Shown piece after piece: positions 1 through 9,690 of a stretch of DNA of 41,882 bases (position 1 is its first letter; each line of letters begins with the position of its first letter). The notes under the pieces are model-generated. The model was not told where the DNA came from. It searched no databases and saw only the letters and a list, made by a program, of their open reading frames with translations. This DNA comes from Chara braunii (taxonomy: Eukaryota > Streptophyta > Charophyceae > Charales > Characeae), in the NCBI GenBank assembly GCA_003427395.1, contig BFEA01000077.1:3282664-3324545 (forward strand), written 5' to 3'. Position numbers and translations under genes: made by a program.

Positions 1-77
1 AATAAGGTATTTTTCCGGTGTGGTCAAGACAACAAAAAGACACCCTCCTCTTACCGTACTCCCTACTTCACGAGAGG

Positions 78-182
78 CCTGGGGCAAGGTCCCACTTGCA
101 CGGATTACGAGATGTCGGCCGTTGATCTCGGCTATCTACGGTCTCTATCTCTTAGTTCGCGCAAGTGGGACCTAGCCCCTGG
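78..182. repeat. ~105-bp foldback MITE, copy a
   Basis: Arms 78-113 and 147-182 are imperfect inverted repeats built on the core AAGGTCCCACTTGCACG. The 33-bp centre contains GATCTCGGCTATCTACGG. The same element recurs at 997-1100 in inverted orientation, so it is a dispersed repeat and not a chance palindrome. Its size, long terminal inverted repeats and lack of coding capacity fit a non-autonomous DNA element (MITE). I could not define a target-site duplication. Confidence 0.75.
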
Positions 183-199
183 TCGATCGTCTAAGTAAA

Positions 200-313
200 G
201 TCCTTCGCGACATCCGTTAAATTTGTGGAGCGATACAGAGAATGAAGATTAGCATGGACTTTGCAAAATGTGCAAAATGGGATGGCACGCATAAATCGAG
301 CTCTGCTCACCAA
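200..313 (+). pseudogene. U6 snRNA-derived pseudogene
   Basis: The sequence begins GTCCTTCGCGACATCCG and continues with CGATACAGAGAATGAAGATTAGCATGG, CACGC and AAATCGAG, which appear in the order expected for U6 (5' stem, ACAGAGA box, AGCATGG, 3' end). U6 normally base-pairs with the 5' splice site and U4/U2 in the spliceosome. This copy has an insertion between ACAGAGA and GATTAGC, and the CCCCTGCGCAAGGATG segment is replaced by a repeated TGCAAAATG-like sequence, so it should not be functional. It starts 18 bp after MITE copy a. No clear target-site duplication is visible. Confidence 0.75.
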
Positions 314-355
314 ATGACATCGTGCAAAATGGGATGGGAAAGTGTCAAAGAATGT

Positions 356-477
356 GGGCCTCGCTGCACTAATCTCCAAATGTGCAAAATGAGAATGAAT
401 CCTCTGCTATAACATGGAAAGATGCACCGCCATATGTTTTGTCTTTTGTGCATGTGGAGAGTAGTGCAGCGAGGCCC
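356..477. repeat. 122-bp foldback element with GGGCCTCGCTGCACT ends
   Basis: The left arm GGGCCTCGCTGCACT-A-ATCTCC followed by ATGTGCAAAA pairs with the right arm ending GAGAGTAGTGCAGCGAGGCCC (about 30 of 33 positions). The centre holds about 55 bp with no ORF. A related copy at 1163-1260 shares the left arm and centre but has lost the right arm. The terminal motif recurs, with G/C and C/T variants, across the first 4.5 kb. Confidence 0.75.
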
Positions 478-543
478 TGTGTCTTGTCTTGACCTAGAAT
501 TCGCTGCGTAGCTTCGATTGAATGGCAGCCAAGTACGAAACAG

Positions 544-554
544 CCGCGAGTCCT

Positions 555-590
<36 letters not shown>

Positions 591-598
591 ACTCGCGG
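544..598. repeat. A34 homopolymer flanked by 8-bp inverted repeat
   Basis: A run of 34 adenines (556-589) sits between CCGCGAGT (544-551) and ACTCGCGG (591-598), which are exact reverse complements. It could be a retroposon tail. I see no matching target-site duplication, so its origin is unresolved. Confidence 0.6.
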
Positions 599-776
599 GT
601 GGTCCACAGGCGGTGGCGTCGCAGCCACGGAAAAAAACGTAGTGTACTACAGAGGGAGGTGCGGTTAAAAGCGATACTGTGAGTGAGCATGCCTTGTGTC
701 AGCTACTGTAGGAGAACGGGCCTGTTCCGGACCTACGGCAGTCCCACCGGACCTGACCAGGCAATCCCGGGGCCCA

Positions 777-926
777 AGTCCCACCAGCAGCGTTGAGTTT
801 CCTCAACGCCTGAATCTGGACGTGATTGCGGAAGAATTGGCGTTGAGTATCCTCAACCGCACATCTCCCCAAACACGTCCAGATTCAGGCGTTGAGGAAA
901 TTCAACGTTGCTACAGTAGTGGGACT
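777..926. repeat. 150-bp foldback with AGTCCCAC ends
   Basis: Arm 777-824 (AGTCCCACC then CAGCGTTGAGTTTCCTCAACG) pairs with arm 874-926 (ending GTGGGACT), over about 48-53 bp with one short gap and a ~50-bp loop. A third CGTTGAG..CTCAAC palindrome lies in the loop near 840. It is non-coding, and MITE or foldback element is the simplest reading. Confidence 0.75.
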
Positions 927-996
927 TACTGCTGACGTTTCCAGACCTCATTATAAAGGCAAAAGGAGGCCGGGAATCCCTCCACATCTCATCAAC

Positions 997-1100
997 CCGG
1001 GGCTAGGTCCCACTTACACGAATTAAGAGATCTTGACCGTAGATAGCGAAGATCAAAGGCCAGAATCTCTTCATCCGTGCTAGTGGGACCTTGCCCCCGG
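997..1100. repeat. ~105-bp foldback MITE, copy b
   Basis: Arms 997-1031 and about 1063-1100 contain AGGTCCCACTTACACG and CGTGCTAGTGGGACC. The centre is the reverse complement of copy a at 78-182 (CCGTAGATAG..GATCAAAGGCC), showing that this is the same element in opposite orientation. It abuts the inverted repeat at 966-1000. Confidence 0.75.
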
Positions 1101-1162
1101 ACAGGAGAATCAAGCCTCAGCGAGGCTAAGGCTCCATTTCTATTTTTGGGGAGCAGCACAAT

Positions 1163-1260
1163 GGGCCTCGCTGCACTACTCTCGGAATGTGCAAAACGAG
1201 AGTGAATCTTCGTTAGAAACATGGCGAGATACACTGCCATGATTTTTGTCTTTTGTGCAT
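1163..1260. repeat. Truncated copy of the 356-477 foldback
   Basis: It begins GGGCCTCGCTGCACTACTCT and continues with the same ATGTGCAAAA..GAATC..ACATGG..TTTTGTCTTTTGTGCAT order as 356-477. It lacks the complementary right end, being followed instead by unrelated ATGCCCAATG sequence. Confidence 0.65.
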
Positions 1261-2072
1261 GATGCCCAATGTCATGCTGGGAACCTGGCCCAGTGGAAAA
1301 TAGTATTCATTGGGGCCGGGGTCCCGACAGTCTACCAGGGAGGAACCGATCACCGATACCTTATGGTTTACGCATAGGCCACACGGCAGAGATTCCGGTT
1401 GGTTGGTTGTTCCCGGTACTATACATACATAGACAGCGAGAGGGAAAATCAAATAAAATAAAATAATATAAAAATAGACGAGAAAGACGAGTAAGACAGA
1501 TTGAGAGAAGAATATAACTTAGTTTAAAAAAAACAAAACAGAAAAAAAGGCGAGCTCATCTTTACAGAGAACTTGGAAAGATCCTTACGAAGTGGTCGAT
1601 GTATTTTGCCACCTTCTGCGTGCAGATACGTCTGGTGAATAGTGTGGCCTGGCCCTGTAGTGCGTAGTGGCATCAGCACAGTCACAGGACATCCTCGAGA
1701 GGAGAGGGCAGAAGACAAGACCCCTTTCGACGGGATCTGCACACGCGAGCAATTGGGCATATATTCCCCTGTGCAGCATCAGATCTGCTGTTGCGCCCCC
1801 AGTCCGTTCCGTATAGAAACAACACACCACATCCTCGCGTAATCCTCAGATATCGACGTTTCCACGATGCATCTGACGGTATTTTGCGACTAGAAACATA
1901 CGGGTCAGGGACCTCTCGCGCTATGTTGGCTCTTGGAAAGTCACGCTCATGCTTTGTTCCCATGAACATAAGCACCGATGCGACCTCACCCTAAGCATCA
2001 ACCTGGCGCCTTGAAAAGTCGTGTTTTTTTTTTTTTCCGGTTTTTTTTTTTTCCTCTGTCGGCCTTGAGATA
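1261..2072. other. No gene recognised
   Basis: The open frames here are short and overlap on both strands, and none looks like a known protein. The stretch contains an A-rich patch (1440-1560) and two T-runs at about 2026-2052, just before the repeat boundary at 2073. Confidence 0.5.
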
Positions 2073-2526
2073 TGGGGTCTCGCTCCACTACTCTAGACTT
2101 TGAGAGTGCGTCTAGAGCTGCCAGACTCTAGAAACGACTGAAAAAGAGAACATGGGCCTCGCTCCACTACACTATACTCTCGAAAGTTCGAGAGTAAGTA
2201 CCTGATCCCACAGTACATAGTAGCAGAGCTGCACCTACACGCCTGCGTCCCCACGGCGCTGTGGTGCACAGAGAAGGGAATGGAAATATCAAACACCTGT
2301 GACATGTGCCCCCATCCTAGTTTAGAGGACTGGCTGCAACTGTGGTGGGAGTGTGTGATCGCCAGGGGATTCTGGGACGTTCTAAATAAAATATGGCTTC
2401 AAGCATATGGCACAGCGGACTTCTGGGACAAAAATATGGTTGTCACAGGGAGAGTACGTTCGGGCTCTCACAATCATCAGATTGAAATAGTGTCCACGAT
2501 CTTTAGTGTAAGAGCCTTCTGGCAAC

Positions 2527-2646
2527 TCTGGCTACAGTCTTCCCCGAATACAACGTACCGTCATTATAGCTGAATTGGTGTATCTTTTCAGTCTAAATTC
2601 AGCTATAATGACCATACGTTGTATTCGGGGGAAGACTGTAGCCAGA
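2527..2646. repeat. 120-bp palindrome inserted in LINE remnant
   Basis: Arm 2527-2575 (TCTGGCTACAGTCTTCCCC..) and arm 2597-2646 (..GAAGACTGTAGCCAGA) match over 49-50 bp with one single-base gap and two substitutions, around a ~21-bp loop. Because coding-like sequence continues on both sides, the palindrome arose after the LINE fragment was in place. Confidence 0.85.
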
Positions 2647-2802
2647 AGAGACAGAAGGTTCTTATCGGTTAACAACCCCACTCCTGCATTAATTGCACAG
2701 TTCAAACATGCCCTCAGATCGGGCATAACCGCAGATTGGTTCAGATTGAAGGACAAATCGCCTTCCAAGGAGGTGGCTGTTTCCGCTTTTCGCAAAAAAT
2801 GG

Positions 2803-2868
2803 GCCTTTCCTTTTCAATGGGCAGATCTCACTGAGGCCTTTCCTTTTCAATGGGCAGATCTCACTGAG
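2803..2868 (+). repeat. 33-bp exact tandem duplication
   Basis: Two identical 33-bp units (2803-2835, 2836-2868) beginning GCCTTTCCTTTTCAATGGG give an in-frame double copy of AFPFQWADLTE in the LINE-derived reading frame. Exact identity suggests a recent slippage or repair event. Confidence 0.95.
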
Positions 2869-3147
2869 GATCACAGACTTTTCTACTCGGACCTTCTCTG
2901 GGACAACCCTGCTACCAGACCTTGAGCATATAGCCTTATTAGACAGTTCACCTATTGTGTAGCTGAGAAGGTCTGAGCTTTGTAGCCCCCAGATAGGTAC
3001 CTCAGCAGTTATCGTACTTCTCCTCTGGTTCCCTTAGCTCTAATATTTCTCCTTGTTTTTTTTTCCCTCTTTGTCCAGTTCCCCATTCTTCTGAGTCCTT
3101 GGCGGTTCACGGGACGCTGGACCCGGTTTCCAGCAATGGTTCTCTTT

Positions 3148-3179
3148 CCGGGTTGAGATGTTGAGGGATTCCCGGCCTC
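3148..3179. repeat. Inverted partner of 966-1000
   Basis: CCGGGTTGAGATGTTGAGGG..CCCGGCCTC is the reverse complement of 966-1000 (GAGGCCGGGAATCCCT..ATCTCATCAACCCGG) with few differences. Outward similarity extends over TATAA-containing flanks on both sides. The pair encloses about 2.1 kb and overlaps the 2073-4500 block boundary, so elements here are nested. Confidence 0.65.
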
Positions 3180-4475
3180 ATTCACTCATGTTATATTATA
3201 AGCAGTGACTCATCTTTAAAAAAAAAAAGAAAAAAAAAAATAGTAGCAGAGCTTTTTGGAAAAAAGGGGATCCCATATGGTTTCCCCGACTTCCCCGTCC
3301 GACAGCAGTGCAACAGAAAATGGCTGTTTCTACTCATGGAAATTTGTGTGTCGCCACGGCCTTGACCCGCGGCGCGAAGTTGGTAGGAAACGGTAGGGAG
3401 CCCGTGACCCCCTACCCTTCCCCCCAAAAGTAGGCAAGTTTTGGGGGGGGGTTCTTGTGTCCGTGGTACAACGGACAAGTGCAGGATGTACCTCGCTCGT
3501 GGGCCGGGAACGCGCGGACACAAAAGGAGACCGGGTGTCTCCGCTGGACCCGTGCACGGCCATCGAAATTCGGCGACGCAATCGGGAAAGCGCCAAGAAG
3601 TCCGGGCCTATGGGATCCCACTTCCTCCCTACGAAATGTTCGGCACTTCTCTTACTTTCAAGGGACTTTTACGACTTCTTGGTAAAAGTTCATAGTGGGA
3701 TCAGCCTCTAAGGCCTCGCTCCACTCACTCTAGATAGGTGCTCTCGAAAACGCCCTTTGAGAGCTGTCAGAAAGCACTCTCGAAGGGCACTCTCGAAGTG
3801 TCTAGAGTGCCCAGCCTGCGACGACATGCTTTTCCAGTGTCCTCCCTCGTACCCCCGCTCCGACCATTTTTTTCGAGAGTGCGCCTTGTGTCCCGACCAT
3901 CAGAACAGGGCGGCGCTGTATTTTAGTGTAGTGAGAGAGCTCGTCTCATTCCGCCACTGCATCTCGAGCGAACCCATCTAGAAAAGTGGAGCCAAGACTT
4001 TTTTTTCGAGAGTTTTGCACGTCTGACAGCTCTAGAAGGACTCGTGAAACTTTTCGTGAGTCGAGAGTAGTGGAGCGAGACCACATGGCTCCACTTACTC
4101 AAGAAGGTCAAACTCAAGAGGGCCTCTCGGATGTCAGACCGCTCTTTGAGAGAGCTACACGACACGGCCAGCACGTTGTTGTCCGCCCAGACTCCAGGTG
4201 CACTCCATAAAAATGCTCAACTTTCGAAGGTCCTGGATGCCTCCCTTGAAATTCCTGCTGCTCCAGGCGGCAGCTCTCAAATCGTCAAGAGTGCCACGGG
4301 AGAGGAGGTTCTAACAACTCAAGAAATGCATTTTCGTGAGTGTGTTTCATGAGGTAGTGGAGCGACGACGGATTCTCGCCATTTTCATGAGTAGCTAATG
4401 ACAGCTAAAAAACCCGAATTCCAGACCTGGCGTCTAGGGTAAGTGGAGCGGTGCCGCGCTTAAGAAATGGCCGGT
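3180..4475. other. Non-coding, palindrome-rich stretch
   Basis: No protein is recognised. There is an A-rich tract at 3218-3240 and many short inverted repeats made of CTCTCGA/TCGAGAG, TCTAGA and CGTGAGT near 3720-4370. Several copies of GTAGTGGAGCGAG lie in both orientations. Confidence 0.5.
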
Positions 4476-4500
4476 GTCTAGAGTAGTGGAGCGAGACCCA

Positions 4501-5480
4501 TGGTTATCGAACCTCGGTGGTCCTAGAAATTCGAGCTCAATCGAAAATCGAAAATCGAACGTAGGCGAAGACCGGCGGGCAGCGGCCGGGTCCGTTGGCG
4601 GTACCTTAGTGCGCTAATGTGCGCTAAGGCGGCGCTAACGCATGGGAGCAAATGGTGATATCGGAATTACCGAGGTTACACCTCAGGAGTTAGCAGCCAG
4701 AGGCCGCCGACGTGAGAACTATGGACTAGCTAAGCGTTGTATGTTTAATACTGTGTTTCCCCTTGAGAAGATCAAGGGGCAGGGAGATGCTGTCAACCGG
4801 AGAAGATTGTCATGAACTCGGAAGATGGAACGTTTCGTTGGCAGTGCGTGCCCACGCAAGATTGGGTTCTACTACATGAAGGATTTATTTTTATTTTGTT
4901 TTTACTACATGAAGGATTGGCAGCAGCGTCGGCGGGAGCAGTGGGAGAGCTCGTGATGGCGGTGGGAGTGTTGTTGACAATACCAAGGAGACAACGTGCT
5001 TTACTTTGCATCTAGCCATACTAGTGTGCCACATCTCTTACCTTTGCTCAACCCTCTTTCCAAGGAGGATTCATCGGGAGATTCGCACGAGAAATCCAGG
5101 GTGAGCCGTATCGGGATATCTTGTATTACACTTTATGTCTGGATTACTGACGTATATTTGATTTCTTGATCAACTATTGATAAGTTGGAAACACTCATTT
5201 ACATGTTTATAATCACCGTTCTAGGCTAGATCCCTCTAGTTAGCCTCGCATTTTTAGTCAAGTGCCTTAATTGGATGAAAATCTTACATTGTAGAGGATT
5301 ATTTTATATTGGTTTTTAATATGCTTCACCTCAGCACCGATGATTTTCACATATTTTCGATAGAACGACAAGATCTAACGGGTCTAGGAGAGATCGAGTG
5401 CTGTATTTTGGAGGACTTGCTTGTAATTGGAACAAATCTCAAAATCTGACCACCTGATTAGGGCTGAAAAGTGGATACAA
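4501..5480. other. No gene recognised
   Basis: This is mixed-composition sequence holding only short frames. One plus frame (4812-5015) is locally coding-like but carries a small insertion at 4886-4903 and has no recognisable domain. The rest, 5020-5480, is AT-richer and shows nothing further. Confidence 0.45.
4871..4918 (-). mobile_element. Tail-only retroposon insertion with 15-bp TSD
   Basis: ACTACATGAAGGATT occurs at 4871-4885 and again at 4904-4918, separated by an 18-bp T-rich segment (TATTTTTATTTTGTTTTT). Read on the minus strand the insert is AAAAACAAAATAAAAATA, an A-rich tail flanked by a direct repeat. This is what an extremely 5'-truncated LINE-type insertion looks like. The net 33-bp gain keeps the surrounding short frame open. 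Confidence 0.65.
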
Positions 5481-5949
5481 TCTTTTTTTTTTTTTTTATA
5501 TATATATAAAGTCCATGGTGTTGTAGAGGTCAGTCACTGAGTATACAGTGATCACCTGGAGCAGTAGGCCGTGGGTGTCCTGGAATATGAGACCACCTCA
5601 AGTGGTCTGCAGTGAGCCCGAAGACGAAGTGGGCGAAAAGGAGCTTACCCATAGCGATAGGATAGCAGCGGCCATAGCCGTCATAACTGTAGATAAAGTG
5701 TAGTGTGTGTGTGTGTATGTGTGTGTACAGAGTATCGCGTGTGGGATATCCAGGGTGATCCTTTGTGTGTGAGATCAGAGAGTTGTGCGCGCACTGTGTC
5801 ACCATATTTAATGAAGTGAACTTGTACCTGAACTGTGTTCTCGGCTACCATATTTCTGAGTTTGAGTGGGTGATTGTCGCCAGTTTGCTGCACACCTGTT
5901 TGCATTCATGTGAAGTGTGAAAGATATCGAGTCTGATTGTACTTAATAT

Positions 5950-6001
<52 letters not shown>

Positions 6002-6690
6002 CACGAAAAATAAGTGATAGTGAACTTCAGTAACCAAGCAGCATTATACACATGAGACCAGACAGTCGTGACCTCGAACCAAAAGCAGAATTGCATCACG
6101 AGTCCCACCAAATAAGAGCACAACAAAAGTTCATAAGTGACAATGTTCTAATAGTCTCATCATCATCAACAAAGAACTAATGTCGACAACCTATCTGGCG
6201 CTCGGCGCCCAGACTACGAATGGCAGATCCTACCTAACCTATCTACAATGTCGCGGATGACGTCTACAACTCCCCGAAGTACGAGCAGATCTCGACCAAA
6301 TGTCGTTCACCTCAAGCACCAGGTATGTCTCTCGTATCACTCACAACCTCGATCCCCAACTCACAGATGCCACATGCACAAAAAAACCACCATGCGCCTC
6401 ATCCAGCACACAGTCGCGCAACTCGGCTATGGCTGCCTGCTTCTTCTTTTTCTTCTTCTTCTTGCGCATTCCTCTTCCACGCGATCACATTCCTCCCTGT
6501 GCGCACTTCCTCCTTCTATACCGTACCTGGCCACAATGCCAGCCAAGTTCCTTTCGAATGGGGAAAGTCAATCTCCCCCGCTTGCTGCCTCACTCCGAGC
6601 CCCTTGTTCGTGATCGGGCGCTTACACTAATTTGCGTTGTAGACTGTATGTCCGCCCTTCGCACGATCAAGCTCCCGTTTACGTTCTCGA
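5481..6690. other. Microsatellite-bearing intergenic DNA
   Basis: T15 plus (TA)n occurs at about 5482-5508 and GT-rich sequence at 5703-5728. Open frames here (for example 6248-6698) overlap in several frames and lack domain features, so I do not call them genes. Confidence 0.5.
5949..6001. repeat. (ATA)n microsatellite
   Basis: About 17 near-perfect trinucleotide units. The apparent poly-isoleucine frame on the minus strand is only this repeat. Confidence 0.95.
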
Positions 6691-6882
6691 CCCCATGAGT
6701 TGATGCTTGCATCTCCGCTTGCGCTCTCGTATGTGGTCAGCACCTGCTTTTTCTCGCTAGCATGCTTGCTCATGCTTCAGCGCTTGCCTGCTCACTGCCT
6801 GACTGATCTAAGCTTGTTTTCCCTTCTTCCTCCTTCTATTTGTCTCCGATCCGTACGTGCCCGTCGACTTTCCCTTTCTGTC

Positions 6883-6884
<2 letters not shown>

Positions 6885-6916
<32 letters not shown>

Positions 6917-7330
6917 CACACACACTCACACATACTCCCGCGCGTACCAAACAAGCAAGTACAACAATGTATATCTCCATGTTCTAGTAGGAGATTCATA
7001 CGATTTTTCTCATCCTATCGTGAGAAGTTCATGCGCTGAGCCACGCGATCACACTCCCACACACTCACGTACACACTCGCACATGCACATACAAAAGTAG
7101 TAGTGAATACTTCCTTGTTTTGGAAGTTGATTCATACGATTTCGATTATCCGATCGATGAAAATCAAGTATGAGGCCGTCGTGGGATCGACAATCACCCC
7201 CCGCACACACACACACACATCCATGCCCTCACTGCACACACACACATATTCACAGTAATGTATCTCTCCTAGTCGTAGTGGTAGATTCATTCGATTTTGT
7301 TGTCCTATCGATAGGAGTAGGTGAGTCATG
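6885..7330. repeat. CT/CA microsatellites with three degenerate GATTCATACGATTT units
   Basis: (CT)n(CA)n occupies about 6885-6930. The motif GAGATTCATACGATTT..CATCCTATCG recurs in diverged form near 6991, 7128 and 7289, each time beside CA-rich sequence, giving a degenerate tandem array with a ~140-160-bp period. It is non-coding. Confidence 0.6.
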
Positions 7331-7379
7331 TGATTGAAGACCTACCATTTCCTCTCTCTCGTTTCCCTCGTCGTAGTCG

Positions 7380-8270
7380 TCGTCGTCGTCGTTAACAGTT
7401 TGTTGTTCCTCACTCCACAAGATGAACCGTTACGGTGTGCAGCGTACCAAGCCCACGACATGGAGGACAGGACGGGCATAAGCGAGTCTTCGAACGAGTT
7501 GGGCTGATGACGGATCAACCCTCACGACTTCGTCGACATCGATTAGGTGAGACCCCTTTTCCCCTTTCTCTCTTCTCCTTCTTCTCCTTCCTTCTTCTCA
7601 TTTTTCTTCTTCCTCTTCTTTTTTTTCTTCCCCCGCGCCATTTTCTTCCGTAAGGTCGAGTCCACCCTTTCTCCTCGCTGTCATGTGTTACCTCCACGCC
7701 TAGTGTTTGCCAAGCCGCGAGCCCGCAGCCCTTCGTGCATACCTTGCTGCTTTCTCTGCTTGTTCTCTCCGTCGCTCCCTGCTCGTTCTTCCGTCGGTCT
7801 TCCCCGTAGTCATTGTCTCCCCCACCATAGTCGTCACCTTCATCCCTTGCTGCTCGCCTTCTCCCTCATCCCCTTCGTCATTTCTCCTCCTCGCTACCTT
7901 CCCGTTCTCATTCTCCATCTCCTTTCTGCTCATGGCGTTTTACCACCTCTCCTCCTGCTCTCCTGACTTCCTCCGAAGCGCTCCGCCCGCTTCTCGCAAC
8001 ACTATGTCTTTCGTAGCTTCGCTCGTTTGCGGCGCCGTAGTCTTAAGCGGTCAACCCTTTTGCGACATCGGCCAAACTCGAATCTGCCCTGTTTCATAGG
8101 CAAATTCATAAAAGCGAATCTACAATGAACAACTACAGAATCGAGAAGGAAACAAAACAAAATAAAATAAAAATAAAAACTAATAAAAATAAGGAAACGG
8201 ATCTAACAAAAAATAATAATAATAATAAATAAAAGAAAGAATTTAACCACCAACTACTACGAACTGCCAA
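7380..8270. other. Pyrimidine-rich stretch followed by A-rich tail-like sequence
   Basis: A (GTC)n tract lies near 7375-7390, CTT-rich sequence at 7555-7640 and pyrimidine-rich sequence to about 8000. Long open frames result from skewed composition. 8150-8230 is A-rich (AAAATAAAA, AATAATAAT) and could be a retroposon tail, but I find no element body with confidence. Confidence 0.45.
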
Positions 8271-8500
8271 GTGTAATGCCCTCGTTTTTAGAGGGCTAAC
8301 TAATTCTAACTAATTCTGAATTGGAGGTCACGGGTTCGAGCCCCCGACAAACCGAGCCTGGATAAAAAACAAAGTAGAGCTCCGTGTAAAAAGAAGCTAG
8401 CTCAGGGTCGGGTAGACTCGATCCCTATGTCTTCAGCTTGGCAGTCCACCCCGAAACCTACTAAGCTAACTCCTACTTCGAGTTAAAGGGGAGTAGCACT
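8271..8500 (+). repeat. Possible tRNA-derived SINE-like segment
   Basis: GGTCACGGGTTCGAGCCCC near 8325 matches a tRNA T-arm/Pol III B-box. Further on, GCTAGCTCAG..GACTCGATCCC (about 8396-8424) is shared with GCTAGCCCAG..GACTCGATCCC at 21996-22028. GTTC(A/G)A(A/G)(C/T)CCCGACA is shared with 21250. No complete tRNA cloverleaf can be drawn. Shared short blocks beside B-box-like motifs suggest related SINEs, with low certainty. Confidence 0.35.
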
Positions 8501-9690
8501 TGTATATGTACAGGAGCGGGGCTTAGCCCGACCACTGGCCCAAGCCTAACTCCAAGTCTGTGTGTGTGCACGCTTGCTGGTCTTCATGCCTGTATGAGTG
8601 TTTGTCGGCTAGAGTGTGTGCATGACTCGTTGGAGCACTTGGTTGATCTGAAGGCCCAAAGGGCCAATACTTAGTTGTGGCCGCGACATTGAGGGTCACG
8701 GCGGGGAAAACACTCAAGTGGCAGAGAAAGAGGTCCGCGACACTTAAGAGCACTGCGAAGTACTCAAGTAGCAGGTAGACCGGCACCACACCAAGTAGAG
8801 GTAGATGTGTTGCGTACTCGAGGCCGAGCAGAAGAAAACAAAACTGGCATTTTTAGACGCCCAGTACCGGTAGGTAGACAGGTACCAGTCCAAGTCTCAG
8901 TGTGTGTCGTAGATCTACCCGACACATCACTAACGCAATCAGCCCCTCAACCTTTTTGGTCGGAGGGTATTATTACCGATCCTAACCATCACAGTGTGTG
9001 CCATAACAACGCGCGCTCATACTCTCAAAATTTTCTAACCAATTTGCCCCAGCCTCAATGGCCAAGGAACTCGTTTTAAGTGTCACGCCAAAGCGCACAC
9101 ACCTTTTCCATTCAGACTCACTTTATCAAAGTAACCAACATCGTCCCTGTGTCGAATGCAACAACATGGTCAAATACCCTTGTAAGGGTATTCTGTCCGA
9201 CAACGTTTTGCCCACACTAACATGTCCGTGCTGAGAACGGTCAATAGTTCGCATAACCCATGACGTTGGGCTTCCTGCAATTTCGATTTTATAATTTCAC
9301 GACCCCCTCCCCCAACTTTTTACATATTTGTCAGTGCGATGACGAACCGTGGTCGACATAATTCTTCATACATTATTTGGTGATCGGCATGGCAACTTCC
9401 CCGCTTTGCTCCTCAACAGGATATACGCTCCCGCGTGTCTTGCGATGTTTTGTCCTCATTTATTTTTCTGTAATGCGTGCTGAGAAGAGCGATCCTTGCG
9501 TCCTACGTAGTCCATAACTAAAACATTTCTCGAGCGATGATTACCCTGTCACATCTAGGCGTTGTTTATTTTGTTCCCGCAACTCCCTTTTCTCAGTTTT
9601 TGTGTCTGAGCGTTTTTTTTTTTTGCCTCCCCCTCAACCCCTCGTACCTCGTTTTTTAACCCCCCCTCTTCCCCCTCGACCCGCCGTATA
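8501..9690. other. No gene recognised
   Basis: Only short frames are present. One 34-bp palindromic block at 9172-9205 is repeated at 22604-22637. C-rich and T-rich low-complexity sequence begins after 9600. Confidence 0.5.
9172..9205. repeat. 34-bp block shared with 22604-22637
   Basis: AAATACCCTTGTAAGGGTAT followed by TCTGTCCGACAACG matches the distant copy at about 29 of 34 positions. Both contain the hairpin ATACCCTTGT(A/C)AGGGTAT. Confidence 0.6.

Larger units (their letters stand above)
2157..2933 (+). pseudogene. LINE reverse transcriptase C-terminal region, disrupted
   Basis: An open frame running from upstream into 2573 encodes CDMCP, then LQLWWECVIARGFWDVL. This is the C..C..(H/W)..C..A..FW pattern of the zinc-binding domain that follows reverse transcriptase in many non-LTR retrotransposons (zf-RVT-like). 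The frame stops where the palindrome 2527-2646 begins and resumes after it (about 2647-2925) with ARRDRRFLSVNNPTP..., ending DLLWDNPATRP. Both halves look coding, so the palindrome interrupts one former protein. A 33-bp in-frame tandem duplication lies in the second half. The catalytic RT core is absent. Family assignment rests on motif recognition only. Confidence 0.55.
2073..4500. repeat. 2.4-kb block bounded by 25-bp inverted repeats
   Basis: Position 2073-2098 (GGTCTCGCTCCACTACTCTA core) and 4476-4500 (TAGAGTAGTGGAGCGAGACC core) are reverse complements apart from one extra G. Further motif copies inside are plus-oriented at about 2154 and 3712 and minus-oriented at about 4064, 4353 and 4440. 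The block contains a LINE 3' fragment, a palindrome and many TCTAGA/CTCGAGAG-like short inverted repeats. It may be one composite transposon or nested foldbacks. No transposase was seen. Confidence 0.6.

Noticed and set aside
7547-8099. Overlapping plus-strand ORFs of 130-139 codons
   Set aside because: They lie in a pyrimidine-rich tract that depletes stops in two frames at once, and no domain or motif is visible.
8325-8350. Intact tRNA gene
   Set aside because: Only the T-arm/B-box is convincing; no acceptor, D-arm or anticodon arm can be paired at the right spacing.
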